A stretch of DNA of 64,000 bases from Scalesia atractyloides (Eukaryota > Streptophyta > Magnoliopsida > Asterales > Asteraceae): the NCBI GenBank assembly GCA_947069175.1, contig CAMTDV010000028.1, positions 65,952,157 through 66,016,156 of the forward strand, given 5' to 3'. A program made the translations under genes and the position numbers. The notes below the pieces were generated by a model, which was given only the letters and a program-made list of their open reading frames with translations, searched no databases and had not been told where the DNA came from. This document shows positions 25,191-35,630 of the stretch, piece after piece (the first letter of the stretch is position 1; each line of letters opens with the position of its first letter).

Positions 25191-25624
25191 AAATTTTTAT
25201 TTTTTTTTATTTATTTATTTTATTTAAAAATCAATTAAAATACTTAAAAATAATATTTTTAAAGTTAGAAAATTTCCTTGAACTCACAAAAATAAACCTA
25301 ACAATCCATTAAGAACACTAATAAAAATATTAATCTCAAATGAAAGTTTATTTATTTATCGCATTTTTATGTTATTATTAGGTTAGTTCCTTGCCGATTA
25401 AATCCGAATTCGTGCGCATTCATCATCAATCACAGAAACGCACCCACTGTGAGTGAATTCTTACAAATTCCCCTTTTTATTCATGTTTTGGGGTGTTCAT
25501 GTGTCGCTTAAATTAATTCGCTTATTCAAACTCGTGCTATACCAATTATGATCTAAACTTAGAATGTAAATATTGTTTGATGTGATGTATTACATATTGT
25601 CAAGTTGTATGCAAATTATTTGTT

Positions 25625-25778
25625 AGGCCCATCAGTTCCTCGTGGGAGACGAGTTGAACAACGCGTGCCTTAAAACTCATTCATTAGGCCCATCAGTTCG
25701 TAGAACAACGCGTGCCTCAAAACTCATTCATTAGGCCCATCAGTTCCTCGTGGGAGACGAGTTGAACAACGCGTGCCT
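25625..25778 (+). repeat. Three AGGC...GCCT hairpin units in LTR-1
   Basis: Units at 25625-25670, 25686-25717 and 25733-25778. Full units pair AGGC with GCCT, GTTC with GAAC and, at the tip, CTCGT with ACGAG around GGGAG. The middle unit has lost just the inner hairpin (GTTC now joins almost directly to GAAC), leaving a shorter stem. The same arrangement is in LTR-3. Confidence 0.75.
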
Positions 25779-26184
25779 CAAAACAATCATTTGTTGTATT
25801 ATTTAATATTATATGTTGTGTGAATAAATTACATCTACATTTACTCATATGTGGTTATGCACTATATTTTATAATCAATACAATAAACTCGTTTAAATGT
25901 TTTCATAGGATTCACTCGCCAACTCTTTGTTGACCCAAAAACCATTTTTACACATGATACAGGTGGACAGGATGAAGCAAGGAACACATAGGAAGTGCCT
26001 TAGAAGAAAAATAATGAAGTCTAAAAAGATGTATAGAACATGTTGTACTTGTATGATTTGATTGTATGATCTTCTTTAAAATTGTAATAATAATATGAAA
26101 CATTATAATAAATGTCATGAGCTTTGATGAAAACCCAATCATGCCCCGATCACCTTTTCCGCTGCGGGTCGGGCTGTGACAGAT

Positions 26185-26196
26185 TGGTATCAGAGC
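26185..26196 (+). other. Primer binding site of element B interior 1
   Basis: TGGTATCAGAGC four bases after the LTR-1 end. Interior 2 has no equivalent after LTR-2. Confidence 0.95.
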
Positions 26197-27004
26197 TTTT
26201 GACTATAGGGATATAGGATAGGTTATTAGACCCTTAGAGCCTATACTATAGTTAATTAGATTTAAAATTGTTTATGTGGTTACATGCAAACTCATGATTT
26301 TATTTATTTCATATTTATTACATACACAAATGCATGCAAACACTTCCAATATTATATTTGTGATACTTAATGAATCATACTTATAGTCGAAATAACATGC
26401 TTACATATACATTCCTCATACATATTTCAATGTTACATATTCAAATCATCTTCATGTTTCCGTATTCAAGATTTTGTCGCATTTTCATTTTCAAATCTCA
26501 TCAAAGTGAGTTCTGCGACGGGCATGTAGTAACTGCAAAGGTACAAGTACCGGTAGTCGGAACGTCCTGTCTAGGCTGGCATTCGTATAAATCCAATATA
26601 ACGGACCAGTTTGCCTACCTGGGGACCAACGATGAGAGTACGAAGGACCTATTAGGCCAAAGCATGCCACACCAAACGTCGTTCGAACTAACCCTACTTT
26701 GAGGTGTCACCGTGTCCTACACCTGGACACATTCCAAACTCACACGTTTATACATATTTCTCGATTTTCACCGGGTTTTAGTGTACGCAACCAGGCAGAA
26801 ACCGACGAACCATATGAAAAACCGGTAATCATGGGGGCCCACATGATTACATAAGGTAAGTATGGCGGTGAACGGCCTAAAGCGAGCAAAGCCCAAGACA
26901 TCCTATGGATGTAGTATTTTTGTATAATTATTTATGAATGTTCATTCTGAATCGACCATGATCTCAAAAGTCCAACTCATACCCTTGTCCTGTATTCAAT
27001 GTAG
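26197..27004 (+). other. Untranslated leader of element B interior 1
   Basis: About 0.8 kb between the primer site and the gag start. The part from 26523 on (GCATGTAGTAACTGC..., 'CCGGTAGTCGGAACGTCCTG', 'GACCAGTTTGCCTACCTGGG') is repeated at 32966-33460 and, in reverse, at about 58860-59275 in element C. It is strongly conserved between autonomous and gag-only elements, as expected for packaging signals. No credible protein is encoded. Confidence 0.7.
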
Positions 27005-28340
27005 ATGTCTTCAAACCCTCGCCGTAGGAAGACGAGAGCAAGAAAAGCCCGCGAACGCATGGCTACCATTAATCACTCAACAAATGGCTGCCGTAATACC
27101 CAACATTGAAATTCAAGTTCAACAAGCACTTACCAATAATCCTGTCAATCAAGTAAACCAAAACATTTTCAACTCTTCCCCAAAACACCACTAAATGCAC
27201 CTACAAGCATTTCAAATCATGCGATCCTCCGAAAATAAAGGGACTGAAGGTGTCACCGCACTCCTCCATTGGTTTGAAGAAATGGAGAATACTTTTCTAA
27301 ATTGCGATTGCCCTGATGATCGCAAAGTGCGTTATGCTACGGTCGATATATGGAATAGCACTTACTTGGTGGAACACAGAGAAGGCCAAACGAGGTGTGA
27401 AGATGCTATGTCCTTAACTTGGAACAAATTGAAGGAAATCATGACAGACGATTTTGCCCCAAGAGCGAAATCAAGAAGTTAAAGATGAATTTTATCATTG
27501 AAGCAAGTGGAAGGAGACACACCACCATACAACAAAAGGTTCCTCGAATTACATCAAATGGTTCCCAACATGTTTACTCCCTCTACCGTTTGATCGAGCA
27601 CTACATTCGAGGACTTCCGTCAAAGATTCAAGACCCGTGATAAGTACCAAGCCTGCAACTTTGGAAGCAGCAATGGAGTTTAGCAATAGAGCTCACCGAG
27701 AACCGAATCCGAAACAAAGACTTCGAGGAAGAGAAGAAGAAGGATAAAGATCAACTGAAACCTCCAGAATCCTCTTCTCAAACCGAATCCCCTTCTCAAC
27801 CCGATCCCCTTCTAAACCAAACTAAGAGAAAGAGATCGGGCACTTTTCGCTGTCTACTCAACGAAATCAACCAGTTTTTCACCCCGTACCCTCCGAGCTG
27901 TCCCAATCACCCAAGTGCACCCAACTCAGCTTACCCAAATAAGAAACCATATCTTGGACCTACCCTCAATGCAACCACTGTTTTTTCATCATTCCCTTAC
28001 TTACCTTGGGGCTATTACAACTTGTGGACGTTATGGTCATTTGAGCAATGTTTGCCGCAACCTTTCAAGACCAAACCTTTCCCCTACTCAAAACAGGGCC
28101 CAAACTATCAACAACCCAACACCCCATGTTCCCATTATGCTCGAGCTTCTTAATTGTGGCGACCCTACCCATTTAGAAACACTGCCCTCAATTGGTAACT
28201 TATCAAACACCAAGCCCAATCAAACCCAGTTAACCAAGTAAACAAGAAAACCAACCACTAGCCACCAGCAAGAGGAAGAGTTTCAATATCAACGCCAACC
28301 TGTCGAAGATAATGACGGCCCAAACGAAGATACTCACTAG
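27005..28340 (+). pseudogene. Gag of element B interior 1 (frameshifted, no pol)
   Basis: The ATG at 27005 starts MSSNPRRR-like gag. Blocks recognisable across several frames are the region ending in MENTFLNCDCPDDRKVRYAT (about 27280), TLTWNKLKEIMT-like (27410), YRLIEHYIRGLPSKIQD (27590-27640) and a degraded zinc knuckle LNCGDPTHLE (about 28150). At least five frameshifts break it. It ends at TAG 28338-28340 soon after FNINAN-like residues, where element C continues into protease. Capsid/nucleocapsid function is inferred from this homology. Interior 2 holds a better copy. Confidence 0.83.
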
Positions 28341-28554
28341 TCTTTTCCCGAAAGATCAGATTCAACTCCTATTGTTTAGTCTTATGTTTCTTTATCACAT
28401 GTGTTAAATTTAGAGAAATTATGATAATTATATATTATCATATTGTATTTCAGTATATGTTTTGCTATGATCCGTACGTCACCACCCATCGAGTTTGATT
28501 CTGATCCCATTTTATATGTGGTTGATCTTGGCGTGCCCGCTACATCGGCTACCG

Positions 28555-28860
28555 TTAGTTGAGCCTGAGATCGGTTTTACGTAAAATTTACATTCAAATA
28601 CAGCCATAGCTGGCTGTTTGATTGAGTCTTGAGTACACAGATTTATATCATATTTCAGTACATGCAAATTGCACGGCATCGGTTGATTGAGCCTTGAGTA
28701 CACAGATTTATTCTCATTTCCAGTACATGCAATATGCTCGGCTTCCGTTTGATTGAGCCTTGAGTACACAGATTTATTTACATTTCCAGTTCATGCAATA
28801 CGCTCGGCTCCGTTTGATTGAGCCTTGAGCACACATACAATTTCATTATCAGTATCTTGT
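28555..28860 (+). repeat. Tandem GGCTC...GAGCC hairpin units, first block
   Basis: About five units of 65-67 bp, each with CGGCTCCGTTTGATTGAGCC, in which GGCTC pairs with GAGCC, followed by TTGAG(C/T)ACACA and (T)CAGTACATGCAATA. The first units are more diverged. Chance minus-strand frames (Y-S-R-L-N-Q repeats) come from this array. A second block of three units is at 29056-29240. Confidence 0.8.
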
Positions 28861-28925
28861 GGTTGTGGTGTTTGTAGTAGAGTCGCATCGAACTAACCAT
28901 AACTTGCGGATAAAGTCAATGAAAA

Positions 28926-28986
28926 TTTGACAAGGATATGGTGGATACGCCGATGGTACTTCCTATATATAAGTATTCTTGTCAAA
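28926..28986 (+). ncRNA. Conserved hairpin, 35-nt constant loop (copy 2)
   Basis: Arms TTTGACAAGGATA (28926-28938) and TATTCTTGTCAAA (28974-28986) pair over 13 bp with one G-U pair; the loop 28939-28973 matches copy 1 except CGATGG for CGCTGG. Confidence 0.85.
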
Positions 28987-29055
28987 TAATCGGAGGCATT
29001 ATCAGGCGTTATGAGAGGTTCCATGCATAGGCTGTTTGTGTGGTTAAGTTATTCA

Positions 29056-29240
29056 TATACAGTACATGCAAAAATGTTCGGCTCCGTTTGATTGAGCCTT
29101 GAGCACACAATTTCAAATTTCAGTACATTCAATATGTTCGGCTCCGTTTGATTGAGCCTTGAGCACACAATTTCATTTTCAGTACATGCAATACGATCGG
29201 CTCCGTTCGATTGAGCCTTGATCGCACAGATATGTTTCAT
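29056..29240 (+). repeat. Tandem GGCTC...GAGCC hairpin units, second block
   Basis: Three units of about 60 bp. The outer stem varies together: ATGTTCGGCTC with GAGCCTTGAGCA, and ACGATCGGCTC with GAGCCTTGATCG. The inner GGCTC/GAGCC and its nine-base loop CGTT(T/C)GATT are nearly constant. Confidence 0.8.
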
Positions 29241-29317
29241 TTCAGTAATTTATGTTTGTTGTATTGATTGTAGAGTTATAGGACTAATCATAATTCACTG
29301 TTAAAACCAATAAAAAA

Positions 29318-29378
29318 TTTGACAAGAATATGGTGGATACGCCGCTGGTACTTCCTATATATAAGTATTCTTGTCAAA
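29318..29378 (+). ncRNA. Conserved hairpin, 35-nt constant loop (copy 3)
   Basis: Perfect 13-bp stem TTTGACAAGAATA / TATTCTTGTCAAA around the constant 35 nt (29331-29365). Confidence 0.87.
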
Positions 29379-29475
29379 GGATCAGAGGCATTAACGGATG
29401 GTTATGAGAAGTTCTATGTAGGATTTATTAGTTTCTTGGTAACCAATCATAACTTGTGGATAAAACTAATGAAAA

Positions 29476-29536
29476 TTTGGCAAGAATATGGTGGATACGC
29501 CGCTGGTACTTCCTATATATAAGTATTCTTGCCAAA
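29476..29536 (+). ncRNA. Conserved hairpin, 35-nt constant loop (copy 4, compensated stem)
   Basis: The stem is TTTGGCAAGAATA / TATTCTTGCCAAA: relative to copy 3 an A-T pair has become G-C through changes on both arms, while the loop (29489-29523) is unchanged. This is direct evidence that pairing is kept. Confidence 0.88.
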
Positions 29537-29727
29537 GGATCAGAGGCATTATCAGGCGGTTATGAGAAGTTCCAGGTAGGATTTATTATTGCCTTGGTTG
29601 GAATTTGTGATACATTATATCATCATGTATTTAAAGAGATTGGATGTGTTCCATTCTACATAAATTAACCTCTCCATCATAACAAACGAGAGAGGAACTT
29701 CCATCATTCAAACATATATGGATTCAA

Positions 29728-30005
29728 ATATTGCTGTTGTGTTTATTCATGTTCAAATATCGCTGATGGTCTATTCATGTATCGAATATTGGCTATTGGT
29801 TTATTCATTCGCTGATGTGTCTATTCATGTTCGAATTTTTGCTGTTGTGTTTATTCATGTTCAAATACTTGCTGTTGTGTTTATTCATGTCAAATATTTG
29901 CTGATGGTTCATTCATGTTCGAATATTTGCTGTTATGTTTATCATGTTCAAATATTTTGCTGATGTGTCATTCATGTTTGGATATCAGCTGTTGTTTTTA
30001 TTATG
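29728..30005 (+). repeat. Array of about 30 bp units in the 3' region of B
   Basis: Nine to ten imperfect copies of a unit like TGCTG(T/A)TGTGTTTATTCATG followed by TTCAAATAT. It is absent from interior 2, so it expanded in, or was kept only by, this copy. No coding meaning. Confidence 0.75.
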
Positions 30006-30509
30006 TTCCATGTAGATTGTAGTAGTTAGAAGTTTTGCCTTAGGATATAACCATATTTTTCCAAACGTATCTAAACTCTTATGCATGATAATCATTTTTT
30101 AGAGAATCATTCCTCTTTATCAATATTCATACAGTAGGCAACAAAAAGCGATTCCTGAATAGGGTACTTAACCTTTACAAGGAACGTTACCGCCTCGAAC
30201 AAAAACTTTAAACCTCATTTTTGCTAAGCATACAACTGTCAAACAAAACATCATCATTTTTTATAGTCAAAATATATCATTATTTAAAATTTCGGGACGA
30301 AATTTCTAAAAAGCAGGGGATACTGTAACATCCGTCAAAAAACGGATTTACCAAACCCGCTCCGTTTAGTGACCGAACATCAGTCAAAATTTTCGTTTCG
30401 AATTAATGTCCAAAACATTTTTAAACGATCCGTAATCAATTATTATACGTGAATATATATTTAGTTTTTGAAAAACCGTCAAAAATCGCAAAATAAAAAT
30501 GATTTGTTT

Positions 30510-30590
30510 CAGCCGGGTTTCGAACCCGGGTCTGTACCGAGTCAGGCAATGACTTAACAACTCACACAAACCACTGCGCCAACTGCTTTG
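30510..30590 (-). other. Antisense tRNA-like sequence in LTR-2
   Basis: On the minus strand: A-box TTGGCGCAGTGGT, which fits the Pol III consensus well, and a T-arm CCGGG-TTCGAAA-CCCGG with B box GGTTCGAAACC. A long variable stretch lies between them, reminiscent of class II tRNAs. A full acceptor stem is not seen. Confidence 0.68.
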
Positions 30591-31285
30591 TTTGTTATAT
30601 ATTTCAAACATTTAATTGATATAATAACTTTACAAATTCAAAACCGGCGCCCAATCGTTTCAGTCGTCGGAATCCCGGAATTTCCGCGAATCTTAACTAC
30701 AATTTACGTTATAACGTAAACCTTTAATTACATATCGGTTATAACCGATGTTTGAAGTCCGCGACACTTTTTAAAAACCGCCGGAAAACTTAACCCGATG
30801 AATACAGTCCAAAATCAGACCAAATACATTTCGATTTTCCCTTATAAAATGACCCACAACCGTCTACAAACACTTTCGCACAAAAATCACATCTTTTCAC
30901 GGCGTATTTTCACTCGCCGGAACTTTCCTGTTTTTCGCCGGAAAACCGTGTTTTAATCCCTGAGCTTTATTGAATCCCCTAAACCTTCACCGAAGTCACC
31001 CTTACCTTTTTTCCAAGTTTTCTGGAGACTAGCTACTACAAGGAACACGTCGCCGGAGTTGAATTCAGTCGCCGGATTTTCTGCCGGAAAACAGAGAGTT
31101 CAGTCGGTATATTTCTCCGCTCAGTTTCCTTTCCTTTTCACTTTTATCTTATCTTAATCGACGGTAAAACACTAATAAAACGGATAAAATCTTGAACCAG
31201 TCTGTCACGATTTCTGGTTATTCTTTCGGTGAAGAAGATGAAGACTTGTTATCATATAAGTTTAATTAAAATCATGAAATAAATC

Positions 31286-31876
31286 GGGTTAGACACACAG
31301 TCCAGCGGTGGACTGTGTGCACATATAAAACGCAAAAGGTCTCAAGTTCGAATCCCGTCTCACACACGCTGCCTTAATAAAAATCCATTTTTTTTGTTAC
31401 TGAACCGGAGTCACATTAGTTATATGTTAAGTATATTAATAACCGGAATAATAACCAAGTTAGACACACAGTCCAGCGGTGGACTGTGTGTTTGTTTATA
31501 TCGCTGGTCACGAGTTCGAGTCCGGTCATCAGCACCGACTCGGACAATTATCTATTTTTTTTAAAGAAGGCAGAAAAAGGAAAACAACTAAATTGTCTTT
31601 AAGTATAATAAAAATCAAGTTATATAACATGTTGAACACACAGTCCAGCGGTGGACTGTGTGTTATATTAACCCACAGGTCCCGGGTTCGAGACCTGTGG
31701 AGCGCACCGCCGAGCCGCTTAAATTGTTTTTTAAAATAAAAATGATTTTCTGTTAATGTTAATTAATGTATATATGTAATTAAAATCGGATATATAACGG
31801 GTTAGACACGTAGCTCAGTTGGTAGAGCTGCGTGCACGCGTACGAGAGGTCTCGGGTTCGAGCCTCACTCAGCGCA
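31286..31876 (+). other. Array of four sense tRNA-like modules in LTR-2
   Basis: Modules at 31286-31370, 31459-31536, 31631-31708 and 31799-31876. The third also has a clear second hairpin: CCACAGGTC (31673-31681) pairs perfectly with GACCTGTGG (31692-31700) around CCGGGTTCGA, which holds the B-box core. The fourth reads CACGTAGCTCAGTTGGTAGA then GCTGCGTG, equal to a tRNA D-arm, followed by CTCGGGTTCGAGCC. Confidence 0.72.
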
Positions 31877-32372
31877 CAACAATATGCCTCAAAACCGGTC
31901 AACGACCAGTCAAAGTCAACTGGTCAATGTTACTGTAGCAGAAAAAAAAAAAATATTTTTATTATTTTTATTTAATTATTTTAAGTAAAAATCAATTAAA
32001 AAATACTTAAAAATAACATTTTTAAGATTTGAAAATAGCCTCAAACTCACAAAAATACACCCAACAATCCTACTAAAATAGTTTAATAAAATCCCTTTAC
32101 TCACCAAACCATAATGCGATTTATCTAGGTTAAATCTCACTAGTGGTTAAAACCACTTCGCGTGCATTCATCATCATCAACCGAACGCACCCACTGTGAG
32201 TGAATCTTACAATTCCCCCTTTTAAATTACACGTTTTGGGGTGTGTCATGTGTTATGAATTAATTAATTTATTTATTTAAACTTGTGCCATACCACATCA
32301 TGACTTAATCTTAGATTGATTTATTGTTGTGATTTATTTTCCGATTGTCAAATTACATGAAACTCATACAAT

Positions 32373-32562
32373 AAGCCCATCAGTTCCTCGTGGGAAACGA
32401 GTAGAACATCGCGTGCTTCAATTCAAATTCATTATTGTTCATGTGTGTTTTCATTGAGTTTATATTGTTTGTAGTTGTGTTATTCATATTATCATGTTTA
32501 TGCAATTCATTCATCAGGCCCCTCAGTTCCTCGTAAGAGACGAGTTGAGCATCGCGTGCCTT
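32373..32562 (+). repeat. AGGC/GCCT-type hairpins in LTR-2
   Basis: First unit 32373-32418 has AAGC at the base pairing with GCTT; second unit 32516-32562 has AGGC with GCCT. The inner stems CTCGT/ACGAG are kept. The base pair change G-C to A-T on both sides is compensatory relative to the LTR-1 units. Confidence 0.72.
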
Positions 32563-32965
32563 TAATTGTTCCATTATTGTTCATGAGTGTTTTCATTTAA
32601 CATCTTATGATTATTGATCAAGTTACATCTCATTTTACTCATGTTTGGTTGTGCACATTTTTCATAATCAATTTAAATAAATTGTTCAAATGTTTTCCAT
32701 AGGATTCACTCGCCAACATTATGTTGATCCAAAAACCTTTTTACACATGATACAGGTGAACAGGTTGAAGCAGGATAGCATAGGATATGCCTTAGAAGAG
32801 AAACAAAGGAGTTAGATTGTTAGTTAGATCATGTTTGTAGCAATCATTGTAAACTTTCATTTAATTTGTATTAATGAATATGAAACATTTAATAAATGTC
32901 ATGAGCTTTGATGATAACCCAATCATGCCCCGATCACCTTATCCGCTGCGGGTTGGGGTGTGACA

Positions 32966-33463
32966 CATGTAGTAACTGCAAGGGTACAAGTACCGGTAGT
33001 CGGAACGTCCTGTCTAGGTTGGCATTCGTATAAATCCAATATAACGGACCAGTTTGCCTACCTGGGGATTAACGATGAGAGTACGAAGGACCTATTAGGC
33101 CAAAGCATGCCACACAAACGTCGTTCGAACTAACCCCACTTTGAGTTGTCACCGTGTCCACACCTGGACGCACTCCGAACTTCATACGTTACATACATAT
33201 TTTTTCGATTTTCTCCGGGTTTTAGTGTACGTTACCAGGCTAACACATGCGAACCATATGAAAAACCCGGTAATCATGGGGGCCCACATGATTACGAGGG
33301 TGAAGTATGGTGGCATGCAAGGCCAATTACGAGCAAAGCCCAAGACATCCTATGGATGTAGTAGATTTATTATTCTATATTTATTTTATGAATGTTCATT
33401 CCTAAATACGACACATGACCCCCAAAACGTCCAACTCATCCTCTTGATACGTATTCCTTGTAG
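32966..33463 (+). other. Truncated leader of element B interior 2
   Basis: Starts abruptly at CATGTAGTAACTGC after the LTR-2 terminus, corresponding to 26523 in interior 1, so the primer site and the first roughly 340 bp are missing. The remainder is colinear with interior 1. The abrupt join to an exact LTR end looks like an integration junction. Confidence 0.8.
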
Positions 33464-34805
33464 ATGTCTTCTAGTCTCGCTCGTAGGAAGATGAGATCAG
33501 GAAAAGCCCGCGAGCGCATGGCTGCCCAAATCACTCAACAAATGGCTGCCGTAATACCCAACATTGTAGTTCAAGTTCAACAAGCCCTTACCGCTAATCC
33601 CGTCAATCAAGAAGATCAAAATGTTGCAACCCTCCCCCAAGTACCACTAAATGCACCTTCAAGCATTTCAAATCCTGCGATCCTCCAAAATACGAAGGGA
33701 CTGAAGGTGTCACCGCTCTCCTCCATTGGTTTTTAAGAAATGGAAAACACTTTTCTAAATTGCGATTGCCCCGATGATCGCAAAGTGCGGTATGCTACTG
33801 GTTGTTTACTTGGAATAGCACTTACATGGTGGAATACAGAGAAGGCCAAACGAGGTGTTGAAGATGCTATGACTTTGACTTGGGAAGAGTTGAAGGAAAT
33901 CATGACAAGACGGTTTTGCCCAAGAAGCGAAATCAAGAAATTGGAGGATGAGTTCTATTCTTTGAAACAAAAGGAAGGCGATCACACCGCATACAACAGA
34001 GATTCCTCGAGTTAAATCAAATGGTTCCCAACTTGTTCACTCCTCTTTACCGTTTGATCGAGCACTACATTCGAGGTCTTCCTTCAAAAATTCAAGACTC
34101 TGTAATAAGTACCACACCTGCAACTTTGGAAGCAGCAATGGAGTTAGCTACAGAGCTCACCGAGAACCGCATACGAAATAAGGACTTCAAGGAGGAGAAG
34201 AAGACGGATAAAGCATCAACTGAAACCTCAAACTCCACCCAAACCGAATCCCCTTCTCAACCCATTTCTAAAAGAAAACGAGATGGGCAACTTTTCGCTG
34301 TCACCCAACGCAATCAACCAGCCTCACAAGCCATACCCCTCCAAGCTATCCCAATCACTCAAGTAGCACCCAACTCAACTTACCCAAATAAGAAACCTTA
34401 CTTGGACCTCACCCTCAATGAACACCTGTTTTTTATCACCACCCATCTACCTTACCTTGTCGACTATGTGCGAATTGTGGACGCTATGGTCATTTGAGCA
34501 AGGCTTGCCGAACCTCTCAAAACAAAACCTCACCCCCTACTCAAAACATGATCCAAACATATCAACAACCTCAATACCCCATGTTTCCTTATGTTCGAGC
34601 CTGTTTTAATTGTGGCGACCCTACCCATTTTAGAAACACGTGTCCTCGATTGGTTAACATCATAAACGCCCAAGCTCAAGCAAACCCAGTTAACCAAGCA
34701 AATCAAGAAAACCTAACCACTAGGCCACCATCAAGAGGAAGAGTTTTCAACATCAACGCCAATCCTGTTGAAGATAATGACGGCCCAAACGAACCACCCA
34801 ACTAG
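33464..34805 (+). pseudogene. Gag of element B interior 2 (gag-only, few frameshifts)
   Basis: Begins MSSSLARRKMRSGKARERMA and runs with a handful of frame changes (near 33630-33740, 34000 and 34490) to TAG at 34803-34805. Recognisable parts: MENTFLNCDCPDDRKVRYAT, ALTWWNTEKAK, TWEELKEIMTRRFCPRSEI, the LYRLIEHYIRGLPSKIQD block and a zinc knuckle CFNCGDPTHFRNTC. It ends FNINANPVEDNDGPNEPPN, whereas element C goes on from FNINAN into protease. So only gag was ever encoded here. Several of the breaks are one-base indels and could be sequence error. Confidence 0.86.
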
Positions 34806-35197
34806 TCTCCTTCACCAAAAATCAAGATTCAACTCCAACCGCTTAGTTTTTATGTTTTTCTTTATGTTATCTCAATTTTCACGTATCTCAATTATAAATT
34901 GGAAATTTATCCAAGAATCTTAATGCGAATTACTATTTCAGTTTTATTTTATACTCAATGATTTAACATTCATATCGTCATACCTCACGACGTATCTCAG
35001 TCTCATCATTTAAAGAAGTTGGGTTGTGTCTCACTTCTACATAGACTAACCTCTCTATCATAACAAACGAGAGAGGTATTGTCATCATTCAAACATGTAT
35101 ACTATCAGAATTAAGACTCAAGCTTTGGTTGTTGTGTTTGTTTATGTTTTAGAGTCACATAGAACTAATCATAACTTGCTGATAAAGCCAATGAAAA

Positions 35198-35258
35198 TTT
35201 GACAAGAGTATGGTGGATACGCCGCTGGTACTTCCTATATATAAGTATTCTTGTCAAA
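35198..35258 (+). ncRNA. Conserved hairpin, 35-nt constant loop (copy 5)
   Basis: Stem TTTGACAAGAGTA / TATTCTTGTCAAA with one G-U pair; constant loop at 35211-35245. A downstream block TATGAGAAGTTCCATG at 35283-35298 has a transition-only variant after copy 1. Confidence 0.87.
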
Positions 35259-35569
35259 GGATCAGAGGCATTGTCAGGCGGTTATGAGAAGTTCCATGTA
35301 GGATTTAGTAATGTCTTGGTTGAAGTTTGTTTTATACTCACTGATTTAGCATTCATATCATTATACATCTCAACGTATTTCAATCTCATCATTCAAAGAA
35401 GTTGGGCTGTGTCTCACTTCTACATAGACTAACCTCTTCATTATAACAAACGAGGGAGGTACTGTCATCATTCAAACATGTATACTTTCAGAATTGAGAC
35501 TCAAGTTTTGGTTGTTGTGTTTAGAGTCACATAGAACTAATCATAATTTACTGATAAAGCCAATGAAAA

Positions 35570-35630
35570 TTTGACAAGAGTATGGTGGATACGCCGCTGG
35601 TACTTCCTATATATAAGTATTCTTGTCAAA
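35570..35630 (+). ncRNA. Conserved hairpin, 35-nt constant loop (copy 6)
   Basis: Same stem as copy 5, loop at 35583-35617 unchanged. It lies about 345 bp before LTR-3. Confidence 0.87.

Larger units (their letters stand above)
23591..26181 (+). repeat. LTR-1 of element B
   Basis: Starts TGTAACATCCG, ends TCGGGCTGTGACA directly before a primer binding site. In order it contains an antisense tRNA-like sequence (23776-23847), a TATA-like TTTATAAA (about 24225), four sense tRNA-like modules (24537-25112), a run of GGTCAAC motifs (25132-25190), the GCACCCACTGTGAGTGAAT block (about 25441-25460) and AGGC/GCCT hairpins (25625-25778). It matches LTR-3 apart from scattered substitutions and many one-base indels. 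A 206-codon frame inside (23860-24480) is broken in LTR-3 and is not a gene. Confidence 0.9.
28341..30324 (+). other. Repeat- and hairpin-rich 3' region of element B interior 1
   Basis: This 2 kb between gag and the polypurine tract has no counterpart where gypsy1 and C go from coding sequence almost straight to the LTR. It holds GGCTC/GAGCC hairpin repeats (28555-28860, 29056-29240), three copies of the 35-nt-loop hairpin, an array of about 30 bp units (29728-30005) and, at the end, TTCGGGACGAAATTTC with the purine tract AAAAAGCAGGGGATAC (30309-30324). It is non-coding. Confidence 0.75.
30325..32965 (+). repeat. LTR-2 of element B (diverged, internal)
   Basis: Starts TGTAACATCCG after the purine tract of interior 1, ends GGTTGGGGTGTGACA. 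The architecture is the same as in LTR-1 and LTR-3 (antisense tRNA-like, four sense modules, GGTCAAC cluster, AGGC/GCCT-type hairpins), but sequence identity is clearly lower. It is followed not by a primer site but by leader sequence starting at CATGTAGTAACT. It therefore acts as the 3' LTR of interior 1. Confidence 0.88.

Noticed and set aside
28926..28986. Hammerhead ribozyme (as in retrozymes) for the 35-nt-loop hairpin
   Set aside because: No CTGANGA core or GAAA element in loop or arms; also no clear twister core. Left as unknown structure.
28512..29240. Minus-strand frames with Y-S-R-L-N-Q repeats
   Set aside because: Translation of the GGCTC hairpin repeats on the wrong strand of the element; no start context or domain.
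28555..29240. CRISPR-like direct repeats
   Set aside because: Eukaryotic retroelement context, degenerate repeats without unique spacers of fixed size.
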